NCBI RefSeq assembly: GCF_001428245.1
Contig: NZ_LMRV01000002.1
Span: forward strand, 124,001 to 188,000
DNA from: Paenibacillus sp. Soil522
GTDB taxonomy: Bacteria; Bacillota; Bacilli; Paenibacillales; Paenibacillaceae
Length of the DNA: 64,000 nt
Direction of reading: 5' to 3'
Positions 60,688 to 64,000 of the stretch are shown in pieces. Positions within the stretch are counted from its first letter, which is position 1; each line of letters opens with the position of its first letter. Made by a program: the position numbers and the translations under genes. The notes beneath the pieces were generated by a model. It was not told the origin of the DNA, made no database searches, and worked only from the letters and a program-made list of their open reading frames with translations.

Positions 60688-61170
60688 TTACATCGCGGAA
60701 TCGGATTCCGCTTTGGCTGTTCTTTTTAGAAACAACGGCAGTGTGCCGACTCTCTTCTCGAAGTAAGCGGCAGCGGATAAAGTAAGCAGCAGGCCGAGCA
60801 GCGATCCGCAAACGGATAACGGAATGACCCATAAAAGCGGCGGCTGCGTAAAAAAGGGAATAAGCGATACGGCCAATATCGGCGGAGCGTTCCATTTGAA
60901 CTTATTGATTAAAGCTATGACAATCACTAGCGTTAAAAGCAGCGACAGTACGCCAGCATTCCAATAAACGAAGAAAGACCCGATAAATGAGGCTAGTACG
61001 GCGCCGAAGGCGATTTTGCCAACCTCCGTATTATCGAACGGACGCGAGATGAAGAGCAGGCTGAAAGCGCCCAGGGTAGGGAAAAACAAGGAATGCATAT
61101 GCGGGATATGTAAGGAAATCCAGTAGATCAGGATGATATATAAGCAGATTGCATAAGTTCGGATACGCAT
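60688..61170 (-). CDS. HPP-family-like integral membrane protein
   Basis: A 160-residue membrane protein with about five helices. The segment F-F-P-T-L-G-A-F-S-L-L-F-I-S-R-P followed by G-K-I-A-F-G-A-V-L-A-S-F-I-G resembles the HPP-domain pattern in which conserved proline/glycine residues lie between helices. It ends in a basic tail. Its stop codon abuts that of the helicase gene (60687/60688), convergent, with no room for a terminator. Assignment to HPP (possible anion or nitrite transport) is tentative. Confidence 0.7.
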   Translation of the reverse strand: MRIRTYAICLYIILIYWISLHIPHMHSLFFPTLGAFSLLFISRPFDNTEVGKIAFGAVLASFIGSFFVYWNAGVLSLLLTLVIVIALINKFKWNAPPILAVSLIPFFTQPPLLWVIPLSVCGSLLGLLLTLSAAAYFEKRVGTLPLFLKRTAKAESDSAM

Positions 61171-61366
61171 GCTGCGGGCTCGCCTTCTTTCATAGTCGGA
61201 TGCAACGGATAACGTTACGTAGCATGTAATATTTTACGCTTCTTTTTCTCGTACCGTCAATCACCTTTATATGTCATTTTTAAACAGGACACAGATTCAC
61301 TTGCTGCTCGAAAATAATAAAAGCTCTGACGGTAAACCGGTTGAGCTAATAGAAAGGGGGGGTATC

Positions 61367-61888
61367 ATGCTGCTTCATAAAGGGCAAACGTTGTTTCATC
61401 AAGGGGAAAGCGGCTCGCTCTTTCACTTAAGGAGCGGCTTGCTGAAGATCGTTCGCACTCATGAGGATGGCAATCCATTCCTGGTCAATATTATCGTTCC
61501 AGACGAAATGATTCCGCATCATTCGCTGATCAGCCCAATGCCGTATCATGGCACGGCGGTAGCGCTCGTTACCTGTGAGGTCGATCAGGTATCGCCGCAG
61601 CAATGGTACGAGGAGCTTAAGCACAATTCGGAGAAAAGCCGCGAAGTTGCTCTGCTCCTTCAGAGCAAGCTGCGTATGATGCAGCAGCGAATCGACCAAT
61701 TAACGCAAGTCACGCCTGCCGATAAGCTGAGCAAGCTGCAGCAATGGTTTGCGGCTTATATTGGTCCTGCTGCGATAACCGATGTGCTGACACAGGATGA
61801 AATCGGACAGCTCATCGGCCTTCGCCGCGAAACGGTCAATCGGCTGCTGCGCGCACAGCCGAAGGAAAAACAGATACCTGGTGACTAG
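61367..61888 (+). CDS. Crp/Fnr-family transcriptional regulator
   Basis: A Crp/Fnr regulator with N-terminal cyclic-nucleotide-like barrel (F-H-Q-G-E-S-G-S-L-F-H-L) and a C-terminal HTH whose recognition helix L-R-R-E-T-V-N-R-L-L has the R-E-x-x-x-R pattern that reads TGTGA half-sites. The start at 61367 is favoured by AAAGGGGGGG upstream; an in-frame ATG at 61271 (205 residues) lacks an RBS. There is no cysteine cluster, so it is not an Fe-S Fnr. It ends sharing CTAG (61885-61888) with the stop of hmp. A perfect TGTGATTATAATCACA lies upstream of hmp, a plausible target. Confidence 0.85.
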   Translation: MLLHKGQTLFHQGESGSLFHLRSGLLKIVRTHEDGNPFLVNIIVPDEMIPHHSLISPMPYHGTAVALVTCEVDQVSPQQWYEELKHNSEKSREVALLLQSKLRMMQQRIDQLTQVTPADKLSKLQQWFAAYIGPAAITDVLTQDEIGQLIGLRRETVNRLLRAQPKEKQIPGD

Positions 61889-63117
61889 CTTACTGCGGCA
61901 GGCTCCAGGCTGGCTGCAGGACCAAAAAATTCGAAATGGATATCCGCATCCGGAACGCCCCATTGCTTAAGCGAACGATTGATCTCTGCCATAAATGGCG
62001 TCGGGCCGCAGAAATAAAAGTGGGCGTCCGCATTCTTGATCACAGATTGCAGCCAAGGCAGATCGACATAGCCTTCCTTATGGAAAAGCTGCAGCTCCCG
62101 GTCTCTTTCCGTCGGCTTCTCGTAGCAGTAGTAGACAGAAAGCTGCGGATGCTTGCCCGCAAGTGCGTTCATATGCTGCCTCATGGCGTGAACATCTCCG
62201 TTTTGAGCGGCATGGATGAAGGTAACCGGGCGCTCCGGATATTTGCCGGTGAGCGTATTCACCATGCTGAGCATTGGCGTCAAGCCTACTCCTCCGCTAA
62301 TCAGCACGACAGGACGCTCATCCGCGGTATTCAGGATGAAATCACCCGCAGGAGCCGATAGCCACAGGGTGGAGCCTTCCTCCATATGCTGGTGCAAATA
62401 GGTGGACACGTTGCCTGCGGAACGGTCCTGATCGGCATCCTCGCGTTTTACCGTGATGCGGTAATAGGGCTTTCCGGGAGCGTCGGATAAGCTGTACTGG
62501 CGGATTTGCGTGTACTCTGCGCCTTCCTTGTCGATTTTGACGCTTAGGTATTGACCGGGCTCAAAGCTTGCGATTGCTCCGCCATCCTCCGGAACCAGGT
62601 AAAAAGAAGCGATCACATCGCTCTCCTTCTCCTTCCGCTGCACTCTAAACGGGCGAAAGCCCTCCCATCCGCCAGCCTGCGAATGCGTCTCCTCATACAT
62701 TTCGGCCTCAATGCTGATAAAAGCATCCGCGATCATACCGTAGGCCTCAGCCCACGCATTTAAAATGTCATCCGTAGCCGCTTCTCCCAGCACATCCTTG
62801 ATCGCCATCAGCAGGTATTTGCCGACAACCGGATAATGCTCCGGCTTCACGCCGAGACTGCGGTGCTTATGCCCAATTTGTTTCACGACCGGGATGATGG
62901 CCGCGAGGTTCTCGATATGCAGCGCTGCTGCATAGACGGCGTTGGCCAGCGCGGCTTGTTGTCTGCCTTGCTTCTGATTAGCCTGATTGAATATGTTCAG
63001 GAGCTCAGGATGATTAGTGAACAGCAGCTGGTAGAAGCGCTTCGTAATCGTCACGCCGTGCACCTCTAATACGGGAACCGTTGACTTAATGATTTGGATC
63101 GATTGCGCGCTTAACAT
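61885..63117 (-). CDS. hmp: Flavohemoglobin (nitric oxide dioxygenase)
   Basis: A 410-residue flavohemoprotein that oxidises NO to nitrate. The N-terminal globin domain (about 1-140) has proximal heme His85 (I-G-H-K-H-R-S-L) and distal-side Tyr/Gln positions (F-Y-Q-L-L-F). The FAD domain has R-Q-Y-S-L-S, and the NAD domain has S-G-G-V-G-L-T-P-M-L and Y-F-C-G-P-T-P-F-M. RBS GGAGGGATTAACT. Tail-to-tail overlap with the Crp-family gene. Upstream promoter and Crp/Fnr-type box suggest induction under low oxygen or NO. Confidence 0.96.
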   Translation of the reverse strand: MLSAQSIQIIKSTVPVLEVHGVTITKRFYQLLFTNHPELLNIFNQANQKQGRQQAALANAVYAAALHIENLAAIIPVVKQIGHKHRSLGVKPEHYPVVGKYLLMAIKDVLGEAATDDILNAWAEAYGMIADAFISIEAEMYEETHSQAGGWEGFRPFRVQRKEKESDVIASFYLVPEDGGAIASFEPGQYLSVKIDKEGAEYTQIRQYSLSDAPGKPYYRITVKREDADQDRSAGNVSTYLHQHMEEGSTLWLSAPAGDFILNTADERPVVLISGGVGLTPMLSMVNTLTGKYPERPVTFIHAAQNGDVHAMRQHMNALAGKHPQLSVYYCYEKPTERDRELQLFHKEGYVDLPWLQSVIKNADAHFYFCGPTPFMAEINRSLKQWGVPDADIHFEFFGPAASLEPAAVS

Positions 63118-63168
63118 AGTTAATCCCTCCGATGTTTATTAGGTTGTTTAGTCCGTTTCGATAAGCAC

Positions 63169-63212
63169 AGTATAGACTTTGTTGAGTGCCCGGCTGTGTG
63201 ATTATAATCACA
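63169..63212 (-). promoter_or_regulatory. hmp promoter with Crp/Fnr-type operator
   Basis: On the minus strand TATACT (63174-63169) is a good -10 with no -35 consensus. The perfect palindrome TGTGATTATAATCACA (63197-63212) is centred about 42 bases upstream of the predicted start site, the position of a class II activator. Its TGTGA-N6-TCACA form fits Crp/Fnr-family binding. Confidence 0.75.
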
Positions 63213-63322
63213 GTAATCCGCAACGATTTGTGACGAAGGAGTGATACAGGGCAGTGGGGCTAAACAATTGAAGGCAGAGGGGGGCTGTCGGCGGCTGCGA
63301 AAAAGAATGCGCTTTCGGGTAT

Positions 63323-63351
63323 TGACAGTATTTTCAACGAATGGTAAAGTG
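63323..63351 (+). promoter_or_regulatory. Promoter of the leader-ABC exporter transcript
   Basis: TTGACA (63323-63328), 17-bp spacer, TAAAGT (63346-63351). Transcription would start near 63358, about 30 bases before the leader peptide. Confidence 0.7.
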
Positions 63352-63386
63352 ACTAATATATTTTCACGAGAGGAGGATTGCGTTCC

Positions 63387-63479
63387 ATGAACAATCACAT
63401 TCATTTTCATTTAACTGCAGCAATGAACGATCGTTTGATCATGAATAACGTAATCCATCCGCGCGTCGTTTCTCTTTGA
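63387..63479 (+). CDS. Leader peptide of the BmrC-like exporter (30 aa)
   Basis: A 30-codon ORF too short for routine gene calling. AGGAGG (63371-63376) precedes ATG 63387. The peptide begins M-N-N-H-I-H-F-H-L and ends H-P-R-V-V-S-L. Codons 21-26 overlap the sequence CGTAATCCATCCGCGC (63449-63464), which can pair with the left arm of the following terminator. Position, size and alternative pairing match ribosome-mediated attenuation as known for bmrB-bmrCD in B. subtilis. Inferred role: full translation masks the antiterminator; drug-slowed ribosomes leave it free and allow read-through. Confidence 0.78.
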   Translation: MNNHIHFHLTAAMNDRLIMNNVIHPRVVSL

Positions 63480-63539
63480 TTAAGGGTATTCCCGTCATCA
63501 GAGGCGCATGGTTACGTAACCGTAACCATGCGCCTTTTT
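63449..63539 (+). promoter_or_regulatory. Attenuator: antiterminator segment and first terminator
   Basis: The terminator is a perfect 15-bp stem: AGGCGCATGGTTACG (63502-63516), loop TAAC, CGTAACCATGCGCCT (63521-63535), then T's. The upstream segment 63449-63464 can instead pair 13 bases of the left arm (CGTAA, CCAT, GCGC blocks separated by small bulges). The two structures are mutually exclusive. Confidence 0.8.
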
Positions 63540-63591
63540 CTGTGTCCTGCAAGACTCGGCTGTTTTTTTAAGTCGCGTTAAGCGGGGAGAA

Positions 63592-63627
63592 GGAAGCGTG
63601 TCGTTACGGCGACATGCTTCTTTTTTT
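63592..63627 (+). terminator. Second terminator in the exporter leader
   Basis: GAAGCGTGTCG pairs with CGACATGCTTC (one G-T pair) around TTACGG, followed by seven T. It lies between the first attenuator and the exporter gene, so read-through of two terminators is needed for expression from the upstream promoter. Confidence 0.8.
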
Positions 63628-63629
63628 GT

Positions 63630-63728
63630 AAATATAGGTGTTTATTGGATTTGTATAATGTATAAAATACCTATATTTCAACGTGAAACGGGCTATTGCC
63701 GTCATCGTGCGGCGACAGTCGTTTACGT
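63630..63728. repeat. Structured dispersed repeat, copy 2, with A/T-rich inverted repeat
   Basis: AAATATAGGT (63630-63639) and ACCTATATTT (63669-63678) form a perfect 10-bp inverted repeat. Directly after lies the 46-base hairpin 63683-63728, homologous to 31386-31431: GTG-AAACG-(G)-GCTAT-TG-CCG, 8-base loop, CGG-CG-ACAGT-CGTTT-(A)-CGT. It sits 65 bases before the exporter start codon. Confidence 0.8.
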
Positions 63729-63793
63729 TTGTTTCGGGAATAAATGAAGATCAGCGATGCTTGGATGGTAAACGGAAGGTGTGGTAGAGAAGC

Positions 63794-64000
63794 ATGTTTA
63801 GTGTACTCAAAAAATTAGACTGGTTTTTCAAAATGAATTGGAAGCGTTATACCGTCGCCGTTTCACTCCTTATTTTAACGGGCTTTATTGATGTTATTCC
63901 GCCATGGCTTATTGGCTATACGATTGACGGCATTTATCAGGATCTGCTTGGGCAGGCCGAGTTTAATCGCGTGTTGTACAGCTGGATCGCACTTACGGTT
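63794..64000 (+). CDS. ABC multidrug exporter, BmrC/YheI-like, cut by the right edge
   Basis: The first 69 codons of an ABC exporter. The N-terminus M-F-S-V-L-K-K-L-D-W-F-F-K followed by W-K-R-Y-T-V-A-V is very similar to what I recall of B. subtilis BmrC (YheI), the N-terminal half-transporter of the BmrCD multidrug exporter. One membrane helix (about residues 22-42) and I-P-P-W-L-I-G-Y-T-I-D-G at the start of the type 1 exporter fold are visible. The ATPase domain and the expected bmrD-like partner lie outside the window. A leader peptide and two terminators upstream support drug-dependent control. Confidence 0.85.
   Translation, partial: MFSVLKKLDWFFKMNWKRYTVAVSLLILTGFIDVIPPWLIGYTIDGIYQDLLGQAEFNRVLYSWIALTV

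Overview
The window looks like chromosomal DNA of a Paenibacillus-type member of the Bacillales. Evidence: roughly 50% GC, strong AGGAGG-type ribosome binding sites, a T-box leader, two YesM/YesN two-component systems paired with carbohydrate ABC transporters, futalosine-pathway menaquinone genes, a YdjO-type cold-shock protein and a YheI/BmrC-type ABC exporter. No rRNA, tRNA, CRISPR array, prophage or transposase was seen. Genus is an inference from gene content, not a phylogenetic result.

Layout. 1-4 kb: beta-carbonic anhydrase (cut by the left edge), an SDR dehydrogenase, a secreted NlpC/P60 hydrolase, and a two-gene SRPBCC/ArsR operon behind a promoter carrying two copies of one palindrome. 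4-13 kb: TolB-like propeller protein, truncated GNAT gene, mqnD-mqnB, a KtrB-type potassium channel subunit, a diguanylate cyclase and a PAS histidine kinase. 13-23 kb: small conserved genes with an unusual hairpin repeat array, a MATE pump, YceI, a TetM-like GTPase, an FMN reductase, a NarL-type two-component pair, and a T-box-controlled, unusual seryl-tRNA synthetase. 23.8-31.3 kb: complete YesM-YesN-MsmEFG-type sugar uptake locus plus a DMT transporter. 31-35.7 kb: DUF1284 protein, an amino acid ABC transporter with a fused binding-protein/permease, and a YidC locus that appears to be controlled by a MifM-like arrest peptide. 35.7-39 kb: sugar isomerase, GMC oxidoreductase and a frameshifted SGNH hydrolase. 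39.4-46.3 kb: split chromate transporter with an Lrp regulator, divergent from a GGT-amidase-FAH operon, then pirin and a small protein preceded by the second hairpin repeat array. 46.9-57.5 kb: unknown protein, YdjO, a second and differently arranged YesMN/ABC sugar locus, a membrane PP2C phosphatase, the remains of a second GMC oxidoreductase and another TIM-barrel isomerase. 57.6-64 kb: acidic protein, nuclease-helicase fusion, HPP-like membrane protein, Crp-family regulator tail-to-tail with flavohemoglobin hmp, and a long leader before a BmrC-like ABC exporter cut by the right edge.

Working together. The two YesMN/ABC loci, the isomerases and the GMC oxidoreductases suggest uptake and oxidative modification of sugars or glycosides; neither ABC locus has its own ATPase, so a shared MsmK-type subunit elsewhere is expected. 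The strongest less-described signals are translational and structural. (1) A 107-codon ORF before yidC has a membrane segment, an R-K-V-x-R-x-x-S-P motif matching the MifM arrest region as I recall it, and a downstream hairpin hiding the yidC Shine-Dalgarno. (2) A 30-codon leader peptide sits in front of a perfect 15-bp terminator, with a complementary antiterminator segment inside the leader ORF, before the BmrC-like gene. (3) Two dispersed repeat families have conserved hairpins; one abuts the Shine-Dalgarno of two unrelated genes.
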